From an uncultured Coriobacteriaceae bacterium (GTDB taxonomy: Bacteria > Actinomycetota > Coriobacteriia > Coriobacteriales > Atopobiaceae), in NCBI GenBank assembly GCA_902801175.1, contig CADCHF010000028.1, positions 21,421 through 85,420 on the forward strand: a DNA stretch of 64,000 nt. The letters are read 5' to 3'. The notes beneath the pieces were generated by a model that saw only the letters and a list, made by a program, of their open reading frames with translations, did no database searches and had not been told where the DNA came from. Numbering within the stretch: position 1 is the first letter of the stretch; each line of letters starts with the position of its first letter. This document shows, one piece after another, positions 29,385 to 38,119 of this stretch. A program made the translations under genes and the position numbers.

Positions 29385-30875
29385 CTAGCGCACAGTCAGC
29401 TGCCATGCCTGCGAGCCTCTTTGCTCTATGCTCCAGGTGATGGTGGTCGTCGCGCCAAGCAGCGTCGCGTCATGCGAGACCAAAAGCAGCGCTCCCGGGT
29501 ATCCGGCGAGCAGGCGCTCGAGGGCTTCGGTCGACCCAAGATCAAGGTGATTGGTGGGCTCGTCCATAATGATGAGCTCCGGGCTGTCGAGGATGCCGAG
29601 CGCCAGCATTAGCTTGCGTAGCTCGCCAGGGCTCACAACATCACCTTCAAGAACGCGGTCTGGATCGGAGTTGAGCTGCGCCACGACCGAGAGCGCCCGC
29701 CCACGCTCTATGGCCGAAAGGCCTCTTAGGCGCATGAGGACTTCTGTGCGCTGTGCCTCGGTGGGCTCCTGCGGAACGTATAGGTAGCGAGTCCCTTCGC
29801 TGAGCTGATCGACGAGGCTCTTTACCAGCGTGGTCTTGCCGCTGCCGTTGTCTCCCACCAGGGCTATGTGGTCGGTGTTGCCCACGTAGAGCGGGGGATA
29901 GGCCAGCGACCAGGTATCATGTTCCAACACGCCTTCTTCCATCCGCAGCAGAACAGGACGCCTGCTGGGACGTGCGTTGAGCCAAATGTTGGCGTCATAC
30001 CGGCGCGCTACGGCCGTGGAGGCAGCCTGCGCGTCTGCCTTTGCGAGTCGCGCCTCCATGCGTGCAGACTGGTGCGCGGCTATGCCGTCGGTGCCCCAGA
30101 CGATGGCAACTCTCTTTTTGTGCCGAGCGTCATTGTCGTGTTTGGCTATGCCGCGGAGGCTTCGTCCAGACTCCTTTTGCGCCGCCTCTTCGCGTCGCCG
30201 CTGTGTCTCGCGCGCAATGCGCCGCTGTTCACGTCGAGCTTCTTCGTGCGCGCGAACTGCGCTCTGACGCTCGATGGCTGCCTGCCCAGACGCCTGACTG
30301 TACCCGCCGGGCCTCATCGTGGCATCGTCGGCAGATACAAAAAGGCATTGCGAGCAAAGCGCATCGAGCAGGGCTCGGTCATGCGAGATGAGCAGCCCCA
30401 CGCCACGGAACCCGGCGAGTGCATGTTCGATGACCTTGCGCGTTGTGGCATCAACATGGTTGGTTGGCTCGTCCAGCACAAGCATGTCGGGGGCTCTCCA
30501 TAGCGCACAGGCAATCTGCAGGCGCTTCTGTTGCCCGCCAGAGAGCGTGGCGTAACGCCAGGGCCAGTCGTCGGCAATGTCCAAGTCACGCCGCAACTTA
30601 ATTACTTCGCTGTCGTAGGCGAGGGCAAATTCTTCCAGAGCCTCGGGCGGCTCCGTGGCGTCCTGAGCGCAGTAGGCCGCCACGAGCGCAGGGGTTACGC
30701 TTCCGGCATCGGGGGCCAACAGCCCACAGGCAACAAGGGCGAGCGTGGTCTTACCAGCGCCGTTGTCGCCCACAATACCTGTCCAGCCCTGTGGGAAGGT
30801 GGCCGAAACGCCTGCCAAGATGGGCTCCACTGCCAAAGGGTAGGTGTAGGTAATGTTGTTGAGGTTGAGTTGCAT
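29385..30875 (-). CDS. ABC-F family ATPase (ribosome-protection type)
   Basis: A 496-residue cytoplasmic protein with two ATP-binding cassettes and no membrane segment. Walker A motifs are GDNGAGKTT and GDNGSGKTT, signatures LSGGQQKR and VSPGELRK, and Walker B motifs LVLDEPTNH and IIMDEPTNH. The linker is long, charged and Arg-rich (about residues 185-290). Such proteins act at the ribosomal E site; many antibiotic-resistance proteins of the Lsa/Vga/Msr kind belong here, but so do housekeeping factors. AAGGAGG precedes the ATG at 30875. A terminator-like hairpin far upstream (31161-31190) suggests transcript attenuation. Resistance is possible but not shown. Confidence 0.88.
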   Translation of the reverse strand: MQLNLNNITYTYPLAVEPILAGVSATFPQGWTGIVGDNGAGKTTLALVACGLLAPDAGSVTPALVAAYCAQDATEPPEALEEFALAYDSEVIKLRRDLDIADDWPWRYATLSGGQQKRLQIACALWRAPDMLVLDEPTNHVDATTRKVIEHALAGFRGVGLLISHDRALLDALCSQCLFVSADDATMRPGGYSQASGQAAIERQSAVRAHEEARREQRRIARETQRRREEAAQKESGRSLRGIAKHDNDARHKKRVAIVWGTDGIAAHQSARMEARLAKADAQAASTAVARRYDANIWLNARPSRRPVLLRMEEGVLEHDTWSLAYPPLYVGNTDHIALVGDNGSGKTTLVKSLVDQLSEGTRYLYVPQEPTEAQRTEVLMRLRGLSAIERGRALSVVAQLNSDPDRVLEGDVVSPGELRKLMLALGILDSPELIIMDEPTNHLDLGSTEALERLLAGYPGALLLVSHDATLLGATTTITWSIEQRGSQAWQLTVR

Positions 30876-31271
30876 GAGAGCCTCCTTAGGTGCAGAGGCC
30901 ATGCGTGCGGCAGGGCGATGAGTGACAAGCTTGGTTGTTTTAACAAGATGGAGCCATGCGGAGCTAATCGCGATGCGGCACCCATGGGGTATGGCCTCGT
31001 GCGGGTCAAACAGGGGTGTCTGGGTTCATCGCTAGTTCCTCATGCACCTGTCCTCTCTCGTGCCGGGGCTTGGCATATGGGCCCCAGGCGGCGTCTTGCG
31101 CCTATCATAGCAAAAGCTTCGTTTGCGCCATCTGCTGCGGTGGCTCCTATCAGCTTCTGCAAAAACCCTAAACGAGTTGACCTAGGGCTTTTACGGCAAC
31201 TGCCTATGTCGTTCGAAGCTGCCGCAATTTGCATAGATTCAAGCAGCTAATTTGCTTAAAGCGACAACAAC
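30876..31271. other. Intergenic region upstream of ABC-F and GH78
   Basis: No convincing gene is visible in about 400 bases. On the minus strand it would be the long leader of the ABC-F gene and contains the hairpin at 31161-31190. On the plus strand its end merges into the GH78 control region, including AATTTGCTTAAA (31249-31260), which has a near match 20-25 bases before the TTTCGAAA site at 50.57 kb. Confidence 0.5.
31161..31190 (-). terminator. Possible attenuator in ABC-F leader
   Basis: On the minus strand AAGCCCTA pairs with TAGGGTTT (31190-31183 with 31170-31163; one G-T pair), followed by more T residues. It lies about 290 bases before the ABC-F start. Premature terminators in long leaders are known for inducible ABC-F genes; that use here is inferred. 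Confidence 0.45.
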
Positions 31272-31281
31272 TTTCGAAAAA
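31272..31281. promoter_or_regulatory. TTTCGAAA candidate rhamnose operator (copy 3, upstream of GH78)
   Basis: TTTCGAAAAA; core 31272-31279, about 90 bases before the GH78 start. A good -10 match, GATAAT (31326-31331), lies about 50 bases downstream without a matching -35, which fits an activator-dependent promoter. Confidence 0.55.
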
Positions 31282-31367
31282 TTGACTTCGCTCAGGATAA
31301 GGTTTGGCTAAGCGCTGAGCTGTCGGATAATGAGGTGCAACGACCACAAGATTGGGGGAGCTGGCCA

Positions 31368-34175
31368 ATGAACATCACGCGCATGCAGACCAACCACGTA
31401 GTAAACCCACTTGGCTTTGACCTCGGCAAAAGGCCCACGTTCTCGTGGGTCGTTGAGGAAGCCAAGGGCAAGCGCGCCGAGGAGTCGCGCGTGGTAGTGA
31501 GCCGCGCCGGCGAGGTCGTTGCCGACACCGGTTGGGCAGATCTTGACGCAAAGGCCTGTGCAATTGACGTGCCGCTTGCGCCTCGCACGCGCTATGAGTG
31601 GACGGTCTCGGTGCGTACCGACGCGGGCGAGGAGGCTACGAGCGAGCCGGCCTGGTTTGAGACCGCCAAGATGGACGAGCCGTGGGAAGCCAAGTGGATT
31701 ACTTGCGACTACGCCGAGCCCCGCCATCCGGTGTTCTTCACCGAGCTTGGTCGCGAGGCCTACGAGGGCGTGACGAGCGCACGACTGTACATCTGTGGCT
31801 TGGGCGTCTACGAGGTGAGGTTCGGCGGCTGTGCCCTGAGCGATGACAAGCCCGAGTATCTGGCGCCTGGTACCCACGCCTACGACCAGTGGCTGCAGTA
31901 CCAGACCTACGATGTGACCGAGCTCATGCAGCTGCCCTACGATGAGGGCGACGACAAGCTCGAGGTCATGCTCGGTCACGGCTGGTACAGTGGGCGCTTT
32001 GGCTTTGTCCTCTCGGACAAGGGCTTCTACGGTAGCGACTGGCGTTTGATCGCAGAGCTGCGCGTGACCTATGCCGATGGCTCCGAGCGAGTCTTTGGCA
32101 CCGACGAGTCTTGGAAGGTGTGCCGCTCCCACATCACCTTCTCCAACATCTATGACGGCGAGCACGTGGATGCTACGCTTCCCGAGCTGCCTGTTGTGCC
32201 TGCTACGCTGCTGCCTGACGAAGAGGCCGCCGCGTCCACGGAGCTTCTGCATGACCGCCTGAGCCTGCCCGTGGTGGCGCACGAGCGCTTTACACCCGAG
32301 GTCATCCGCACGCCTGCGGGCGACACCGTTCTTGACCTGGGCCAAAACATTGCCGGCATCTTTGAGCTGACCCTGCGTCACCCGCAGCCCAAGGACTTGC
32401 ATGCTCATCTGCAGTTTGGCGAGCTCTTGCAGGACGGCGAGTTCTACCGCGACAACCTGCGCACTGCCAAGGCCGCCTACGACTTTGTGGGCATCATGCC
32501 CGAGGGCGGCATGCTCCAGCTGCGCCCGCACTTCACCTTCTACGGCTATCGCTATGTGAAGGTCGAGGGCAACATCGACCTGGCCAACGCCGACTTTGCG
32601 GGCATTGCGCTCTACAGCGACTTTGACGCGGACCGCGGAGACATCACCACGGGTAACGCCAAGGTCAACCAGCTCGTTTCCAACGCGCGCTGGGGCATGA
32701 AGGACAACTTCCTCGACACCGCGACCGACTGCCCGCAGCGCGACGAGCGCATGGGATGGACGGGCGATGCCAATGTGTTTAGTGGCACGGCGCTCCGCCT
32801 GGCCGCGCCCTACGCCTTCTATCGCAAGTATCTCTACGACATGGCGCTTGAGCAGCGGGCGCGCGGCGGGCAGGTGACGGCAACGGTTCCCGCCTTTGGC
32901 TCGCAGTTTGGCAACGGCACCGCCGTGTGGGGCGACGCTACCTGCCGCATTCCCTGGAACATGTACGAGGTGGATGGCGACCCGGCAATTTTGGTCGAGC
33001 ACTATGGCGCCATGCGCGGCTGGGTCGACTGGATCGAGCAGCTCGACGGCGACGCGCACATTTGGGGCAAGGTCTTCCAGTTTGGCGACTGGCTGGCGCT
33101 GGACGGCCCGGTTCCCGGCGGCGTGATGGGTGGCACGGACACGGGGCTCATTGCCTACCTCAGCTGGTGGGACAGCACCATGACGGTGGCAGCGGCTGCC
33201 CACGTGCTTGGAAACGCCGAGGATGAGGCCCACTATCGCGCGCTTGCCGAGCGCATCCATGCATGGATCGAGGCGGAGTACTACACCGCCACCGGTCGTT
33301 GCGCGGTCAACACGCAGACCGCCTACGTGCTGTCGCTCTGGTATGGCTTTGGCAATCGTGCGTGGAGTGCGGCAGAGCTGCGCCGCCTGCTGCAAGAGAA
33401 CGGCGGCAAGCTCAAGACGGGCTTTACGGGAACGCCGCTGCTCTGCCCTGTGCTTTCCCAGAACGGGCTCGACCGCGAGGCGTATGACCTGCTCTTGAAC
33501 GAGGGCTATCCTGGCTGGCTCTTTGCCGTCAACCTGGGTGCGACCACCATCTGGGAGCGCTGGGACTCGCTCGATGCTGACGGGCACATTACCGGCATCG
33601 GCATGAACTCGATGAACCACTACAGCTATGGCTCCATCGTGGAGTGGCTGATGAGCTACGCGGCGGGCCTGAACCTTGCTGAGCCGGGATTTGCGCGTGC
33701 AGTCGTTGCCCCGCACGTTGACTGGCGGCTGCGGTCCTGTGCGGCAAAGATGGACACCGCGGCTGGCACCTATGCTACGAGCTGGGAGTGCGTGGACGAG
33801 ACGCACCTGCGCATGAGCGTGACTGTGCCCTTTGGTGGCGAAGCCGAGGTCACGCTGCCGTTTGCAACCGAGGCTGCCTACGAAGCGCTGGGCGGGCACG
33901 TGCTTGCGGCAGGTTCTTATGAGGTGACGTATGAGACGACCCGCCCCCTGCGTCGTGTGCCCTCGGTCGATTGGACGGTCGCACAGCTGCTCGATGACCC
34001 TGCGATTGCAAACGCGGCGAGGCCCTTTGTGGACGGATTTGACTTCTGCATGAACACGGCCGATCCCTCCAAGACCCTGCGTGAGCTGCAGGCTGAGGGC
34101 CTGGGCCAAAACGTGAAGATGACCGCCGAGCAGCTCGAAGCCTGCGATGCGGCCCTGCGTGCGCTTGCTGACTAG
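31368..34175 (+). CDS. GH78 alpha-L-rhamnosidase, large form
   Basis: A 935-residue enzyme, the normal size for multi-domain GH78. The N-terminal fibronectin-like and lectin-like beta-domains (about 1-380) include WVVEE, TRYEWTVSVRTDAG and WITCDY. The catalytic (alpha/alpha)6 barrel has TDCPQRDERMGWTGDA (about 453) and ATTIWERW (about 724), followed by NHYSYGSI. A C-terminal beta-domain and an extra tail of about 70 residues complete it. No signal peptide. GGGGGAG precedes the ATG at 31368. It is a close paralogue of the gene at 50.7 kb, which shares the extra tail. Monocistronic, with a TTTCGAAA site upstream. Confidence 0.93.
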   Translation: MNITRMQTNHVVNPLGFDLGKRPTFSWVVEEAKGKRAEESRVVVSRAGEVVADTGWADLDAKACAIDVPLAPRTRYEWTVSVRTDAGEEATSEPAWFETAKMDEPWEAKWITCDYAEPRHPVFFTELGREAYEGVTSARLYICGLGVYEVRFGGCALSDDKPEYLAPGTHAYDQWLQYQTYDVTELMQLPYDEGDDKLEVMLGHGWYSGRFGFVLSDKGFYGSDWRLIAELRVTYADGSERVFGTDESWKVCRSHITFSNIYDGEHVDATLPELPVVPATLLPDEEAAASTELLHDRLSLPVVAHERFTPEVIRTPAGDTVLDLGQNIAGIFELTLRHPQPKDLHAHLQFGELLQDGEFYRDNLRTAKAAYDFVGIMPEGGMLQLRPHFTFYGYRYVKVEGNIDLANADFAGIALYSDFDADRGDITTGNAKVNQLVSNARWGMKDNFLDTATDCPQRDERMGWTGDANVFSGTALRLAAPYAFYRKYLYDMALEQRARGGQVTATVPAFGSQFGNGTAVWGDATCRIPWNMYEVDGDPAILVEHYGAMRGWVDWIEQLDGDAHIWGKVFQFGDWLALDGPVPGGVMGGTDTGLIAYLSWWDSTMTVAAAAHVLGNAEDEAHYRALAERIHAWIEAEYYTATGRCAVNTQTAYVLSLWYGFGNRAWSAAELRRLLQENGGKLKTGFTGTPLLCPVLSQNGLDREAYDLLLNEGYPGWLFAVNLGATTIWERWDSLDADGHITGIGMNSMNHYSYGSIVEWLMSYAAGLNLAEPGFARAVVAPHVDWRLRSCAAKMDTAAGTYATSWECVDETHLRMSVTVPFGGEAEVTLPFATEAAYEALGGHVLAAGSYEVTYETTRPLRRVPSVDWTVAQLLDDPAIANAARPFVDGFDFCMNTADPSKTLRELQAEGLGQNVKMTAEQLEACDAALRALAD

Positions 34176-34202
34176 CGTATAGAAAGACTTTCGACGAGGA
34201 CG

Positions 34203-34275
34203 GCTCTCCAGGAAGGGGGCGTGTCAGGGGGACGTATAATTTGACACACCCCTTCCTGGAGGAACCGTCCCCGAT
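34203..34275. repeat. Composite palindromic repeat / terminator
   Basis: TCCAGGAAGGGG and its complement flank a GTGTCAGGGGGACGTATAAT/TTGACAC core, making a long hairpin (34207-34259). It is followed by GGAACCGTCCCCGATG, a half copy of the second repeat family. It lies between convergent GH78 and flavoenzyme genes and probably terminates both. Confidence 0.75.
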
Positions 34276-34311
34276 GCCCGGAAAACCGACAGCAGCGTTG
34301 CACGTCGGGGC

Positions 34312-36288
34312 TTACAGCGCGAGCGCCACGCGGGTAGCCTCGTAGATGGCCTTCTTGGCATCACCGGCGCGGCTCGCGTCACCTATCACATGGATCTCAT
34401 CGCAAAAGCCCCGGACATCTTCCTCAAGCGGGTTGTAGGCGCGAGCTCCCATGGCCACCACCACGTAGTCAAAACCCAAAAGCTCGAGCGGTTCGCCCTC
34501 ATCTCGCACGGTGCCCTCTGCGTCACGTGCTACGTGCTGGACACGCGCTCCATCCTTGAGGAACTCGAGCACCTTGGCATTGGGCACAAAGCGCACGCCT
34601 GCCTCGTCAAAGCGCTCGAGCATCTTGCGACGCGGCACCTTGTTGAGCAGGCTCGCCATCTCGCTGACCATGTCCACAATGGTGATCTGCTCGCGATAAC
34701 CGCAAAGGAACTCGGCTGTCTCGCAACCCACAAGTCCCGCGCCAACAACCAGCACCTTTTTGCCTGCGGGTAAGACCACGCGCCCACTGAGCAGGTCGTT
34801 TGCCTTTACCACGCGCTCTCCGTCGATGCCAGGTATGCGTGGCCAGATGGGTACGGCGCCAGTGGCGAGGATCACGGCGCTGGGGGAGAGCTCGCGAATG
34901 ATGTCGGCGCTTGCATCCACACCGTAGCGGATGTGTGCCCCATGCTTCGCCGCGAGCGTAGCGTAAGTCTTGATGGTCTTCGCAAGCTCGGTCTTGTCGG
35001 GAGGGGCAGCTGCCAGTCGATACTGGCCGCCAGCAAAGCTCTCGCGCTCAAGAACCGTTACTTCATGCCCGCGCTCGGCGGCAATGCGCGCTGCTTGCAG
35101 ACCTGCGGGGCCAGCGCCGACCACCACAACGTGCTTGCGCTCCCGCGCGGGACGCACCTTCCACTCATCCAGCGCCTCCTTGCCGCTAAAGGGGTTGATC
35201 ATGCAGCTGACGCCGGTGTCCTCGGGGCCGCAGGTGGGCATCCCAATGCAGCGCTGCATGCAGCCGGTGCAGCAGAGCAGCTCGGATAGGCGTCCGTCGC
35301 GTACCTTGTTGGGGAACTCGGGATCTGCCAGCGACTGGCGTCCCATGCCCACGAGGTCGGCGTCGCCTTCCAGCAGGATGCGCTCTGCCACTGCCGGATC
35401 GTTCACGCGACCCACCACGCAGACGGGCACGCTCACCGCCGCCCGGATGCGCTGGGCATTTGCGGCGTTGAATCCGGGCTTGGTGTAGTTCGAGTTGATG
35501 ACGGTTCCGCTCTCGGCTGTGCCAAAGCTCACGTTGAGCAGGTCTGCTCCGGCCTTCTCAAAGAGACGTGCCTGTGCGACGTAGTCCTCGATCGTGTTGC
35601 CGCCCTCGATGTCATCGGTGGCGTTGAAGCGGATGGAGACGGGGAAGTCATCTCCGCAGCGCTCCTTGACGGCACGGATGACCTCGCATGCAAAGCAGGC
35701 GCGCTCGGCAACCGATCCGCCCCACTCGTCCACGCGCTTGTTGGTGCGTGCCGAGAGAAACTGGTTGATGAGGTAGCCGTGGGCTCCGTGAACCTCGACG
35801 CCGTCAAAGCCGGCACGCTTCACGCGCTCGGCCGCGTCGGCAAACTGAGCAACGATGTCCCACACTTCCTGACCGGAGAGCTCTCGCACGACGTTGGACG
35901 ACGTGGCTGCCGGGATTGAGGTTGCGCCTACGAGCTCGCCCGACTCGGGAAGGTAGGCAAGGTTTCCCGTGTGGGCTATCTGCGCAAACACCTTGGCATC
36001 GGCGTCCGCCGCATGCACGGCCGCGGCGATAAGGGCGATGCCCGCCTCATGCTCGTCGGTGTAGATGGCGCACTGAGCAGGTCCGGCAAGACCCTGCCTG
36101 CTGATGGCCATGTAGCCCGTCTCGATGAGCCCGAAGCCTCCGGCCGCGCGTGTGGCATAGTAGCGCGCCATGCGCTCGGTTGCCGTGTGGTTCTCAAACG
36201 ACATGTGTGACGACATCGGCGTCATCACAAGGCGGTTCTTGAGGGTGATGCCGCCAACCTCGAGGGGCTCAAAGAGCTTGTCAAACAT
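34312..36288 (-). CDS. Old-yellow-enzyme/2,4-dienoyl-CoA reductase-type flavoprotein (enoate or ene-reductase)
   Basis: Reduces carbon-carbon double bonds next to carbonyls using NAD(P)H. The 658-residue protein has an FMN-binding TIM barrel (about 1-330; HGAHGYLINQFLS is the typical active-site helix). A four-Cys iron-sulfur motif follows (CTGCMQRC...C, about 337-360), then an FAD/NAD-binding C-terminal half (VVGAGPAGLQAARIA and VVGAGLVGCETAEFL). This is the architecture of dienoyl-CoA reductase, BaiCD/BaiH bile-acid enzymes and the flavone ene-reductase of gut bacteria. It is divergent from a PTS gene and faces an inverted copy of the promoter repeat, suggesting co-regulation. The substrate is unknown. 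Confidence 0.88.
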   Translation of the reverse strand: MFDKLFEPLEVGGITLKNRLVMTPMSSHMSFENHTATERMARYYATRAAGGFGLIETGYMAISRQGLAGPAQCAIYTDEHEAGIALIAAAVHAADADAKVFAQIAHTGNLAYLPESGELVGATSIPAATSSNVVRELSGQEVWDIVAQFADAAERVKRAGFDGVEVHGAHGYLINQFLSARTNKRVDEWGGSVAERACFACEVIRAVKERCGDDFPVSIRFNATDDIEGGNTIEDYVAQARLFEKAGADLLNVSFGTAESGTVINSNYTKPGFNAANAQRIRAAVSVPVCVVGRVNDPAVAERILLEGDADLVGMGRQSLADPEFPNKVRDGRLSELLCCTGCMQRCIGMPTCGPEDTGVSCMINPFSGKEALDEWKVRPARERKHVVVVGAGPAGLQAARIAAERGHEVTVLERESFAGGQYRLAAAPPDKTELAKTIKTYATLAAKHGAHIRYGVDASADIIRELSPSAVILATGAVPIWPRIPGIDGERVVKANDLLSGRVVLPAGKKVLVVGAGLVGCETAEFLCGYREQITIVDMVSEMASLLNKVPRRKMLERFDEAGVRFVPNAKVLEFLKDGARVQHVARDAEGTVRDEGEPLELLGFDYVVVAMGARAYNPLEEDVRGFCDEIHVIGDASRAGDAKKAIYEATRVALAL

Positions 36289-36343
36289 GGGTGCGCCTTT
36301 CGGACGTGGTCTACGAGCTCATCTTCGGACATGCGCCGCGCGC

Positions 36344-36373
36344 GCGAAAGTACGCACTTTGAGGTAAGCACAG
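36344..36373 (-). promoter_or_regulatory. Inverted, diverged copy of the 35-bp promoter repeat
   Basis: ACGCACTTTGAGGTAAGCAC, read on the minus strand, matches the core of the three plus-strand copies with a few changes. It faces the flavoenzyme gene, whose start is 56 bases away. Confidence 0.6.
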
Positions 36374-36375
36374 GG

Positions 36376-36415
36376 CCATCTACCTGCGTACTTACTTTAA
36401 AGTGCGTTCTTTTTT
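36376..36415 (+). promoter_or_regulatory. 35-bp promoter/operator repeat, copy 1 (PTS)
   Basis: CTACCTGCGTACTTACTTTA plus AAGTGCGTTCTTTT, with the palindrome ACTTTAAAGT at its centre (36394-36403). Near-identical copies lie before the esterase at 38.12 kb and the chbG fragment at 39.10 kb, at similar distances (70-100 bases) from the start codons. Confidence 0.8.
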
Positions 36416-36495
36416 CACCCGTGAGGCCCCTGCAGAATGTGAGCCAGGGAAAGGAGAGCGTGCAACCACGCGCGCACCAGTCGAAAGGAAATGCC

Positions 36496-37932
36496 ATGGC
36501 ACAGGACAACAATGCCCGCATTGCCGAGGAGGTATTGGCAGCCGTTGGTGGCAAGGAGAACGTCCCGTTTGTGACGCACTGCATCACCCGTCTGCGCTTC
36601 AAGCTGGCTGACGAGTCCAAGATTGACCACGACGCGCTCGGCAGCATCAAGGGCGTGCTCACCAGCCAGAAGGTCGGCGACCAGTTCCAGGTGGTCATCG
36701 GCCAGAACGTCGGCAAGGTCTATGAGGCCCTGCTCGAGATTGGTGGCTTTGACGCCCAGGCTCCGGTGGACGAGAATCTCGACGCCGACCAGGGCCCGCT
36801 CACAACGGCAAAGGTGGGGGCTGCCATCATGGGCTACCTCTCCGGATCGATGGTTGCCATCATCCCCATCATGATGGCCGCGGCCATGATGAAGACCGTG
36901 GCGGTCGTGCTCGGGCCGGACATGCTCAACCTCTTTGCAGCAGACAGCGCGATCATCACCCTGCTCAACATGGTCTACAACGCAGGCTTCTACTTCCTGC
37001 CGTTCTACCTGGGCTATACGGCCGCCAGCAAGATCGGCGTCACGCCGGTACTCGGCATGATGGTGGGCGGCCTGCTCATGGAGCCGACCTTCATGCAGAT
37101 GGCTGCCGACGGCACGCCGTTCTCGGTCTTTGGCATCCCCTGCACGCCGCTTAACTACGCCCAGACCGTGCTGCCCATCCTGCTCGCCATCTGGCTCATG
37201 AGCTACGTGGAGAAGTTCTTCAAGAAGGTCATCCCCGACATGCTCTCAACCGTCTTCACCCCGTTCCTCACCATGGCCGTCATGGTTCCGCTCACTTACT
37301 GCGTCTGCGGCCCCATCGGCTCGCTGCTCGGCGACTTCATTGGCAACTTCCTGTTTGACCTGGGCGGCAACGGCGGCATCGTCGCAGCCCTCGTCATGGG
37401 TGTCATCGGCGCCAGCTGGGAATTCCTCGTCATGACCGGCATGCACCAGGTGCTTATCGCCCTCGGCATCGCCAACCTCGCACAGTCCGGCGTCGAGAGC
37501 TTCGTCTTCCCCGCGAGCATCGCAGCCACCGTCTCCTGCTTTGGCATTGCCCTTGGCGCCTTCCTCAAGCTTAAGGAGAAGGACGAGAAGTCCATCAACT
37601 TCGGCTACTTCATCTCCGGCATCCTCGGCGGCGTGACCGAGCCCACCCTTTTCGGCCTCTGCTTCAAGCACAAGCGCTGCTTCCTTGGCGTCATCGCCGG
37701 CGGCTTCTGCGGTGCTCTTTACGCTGGTCTCGCCCACGTCTCCATCTACATTCTGGGCGCTGCCAACTTTGCGATGCTCTTCAACTACATCCCCGGTGGC
37801 ACCGCCAACCTCGTCAACGGCTGCATCTCCTGCGCCATCACCTTTGTGGTCGCAGCCGTCGTGACCTACCTCTTTGGCCTCTCCACCGAGGAGCTCGAGG
37901 CCGACCGCAAGGCGGCAGAGCTGGCGGCGTAG
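36496..37932 (+). CDS. PTS sugar transporter EIIBC, sucrose/beta-glucoside type
   Basis: A 478-residue inner-membrane permease. EIIB is at about residues 1-88 with phospho-Cys29 in HCITRLRF, followed by EIIC (about 110-465) with about ten hydrophobic segments and GGVTEPTLFGL. There is no EIIA domain. I placed the start at 36496, where the EIIB domain begins, after GAAAGGA; the upstream in-frame codons cover the promoter repeat and are not coding. The local regulon (flavoenzyme, esterase, ChbG remnant) suggests an aromatic or acylated glycoside. The sugar is not readable from sequence. Confidence 0.9.
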   Translation: MAQDNNARIAEEVLAAVGGKENVPFVTHCITRLRFKLADESKIDHDALGSIKGVLTSQKVGDQFQVVIGQNVGKVYEALLEIGGFDAQAPVDENLDADQGPLTTAKVGAAIMGYLSGSMVAIIPIMMAAAMMKTVAVVLGPDMLNLFAADSAIITLLNMVYNAGFYFLPFYLGYTAASKIGVTPVLGMMVGGLLMEPTFMQMAADGTPFSVFGIPCTPLNYAQTVLPILLAIWLMSYVEKFFKKVIPDMLSTVFTPFLTMAVMVPLTYCVCGPIGSLLGDFIGNFLFDLGGNGGIVAALVMGVIGASWEFLVMTGMHQVLIALGIANLAQSGVESFVFPASIAATVSCFGIALGAFLKLKEKDEKSINFGYFISGILGGVTEPTLFGLCFKHKRCFLGVIAGGFCGALYAGLAHVSIYILGAANFAMLFNYIPGGTANLVNGCISCAITFVVAAVVTYLFGLSTEELEADRKAAELAA

Positions 37933-37947
37933 GCACCACATACCAGA

Positions 37948-37996
37948 GCCCTTCCTTCCCGCACGGGCCGCAAGGATTTGCCTTGTGGCCCGTGCG
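37948..37996 (+). terminator. Hairpin terminator with leading pyrimidine tract
   Basis: GCCCTTCCTTCCC (37948-37960) runs into a 16-bp stem (37960-37975 with 37981-37996, one G-T pair, 5-base loop). No T run follows. Confidence 0.7.
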
Positions 37997-38023
37997 CCCC
38001 TGTCTTGAGCTGGTCAAACAATA

Positions 38024-38061
38024 CCATCTACCTGCGCACTTACTTTAAAGTGCGTTCTTTT
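38024..38061 (+). promoter_or_regulatory. 35-bp promoter/operator repeat, copy 2 (esterase)
   Basis: Same element as 36376-36415 with one base changed (CTGCGCACTT for CTGCGTACTT); central ACTTTAAAGT intact. It ends about 60 bases before the esterase start. Confidence 0.8.
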
Positions 38062-38119
38062 GCCGTTTCTCGCGGCCTCTCATACTCGAGTCAGTCACCA
38101 AGCGAGAAAAGGAGTGCCG

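Noticed and set aside
30531..31250. Plus-strand open frame of about 240 codons upstream of GH78
   Set aside because: More than half overlaps the ABC-F gene on the other strand, there is no ribosome-binding site, and the translation matches nothing I know.
31308..34109. Very long open frames antisense to GH78 and rhamnose genes (also about 50604-53297, 27314-29203 and 15488-17140)
   Set aside because: Codon bias of GC-rich genes leaves the opposite strand open. The translations are low-complexity (His, Arg, Val, Gly rich), have no family features, and each is fully covered by a well-supported gene.
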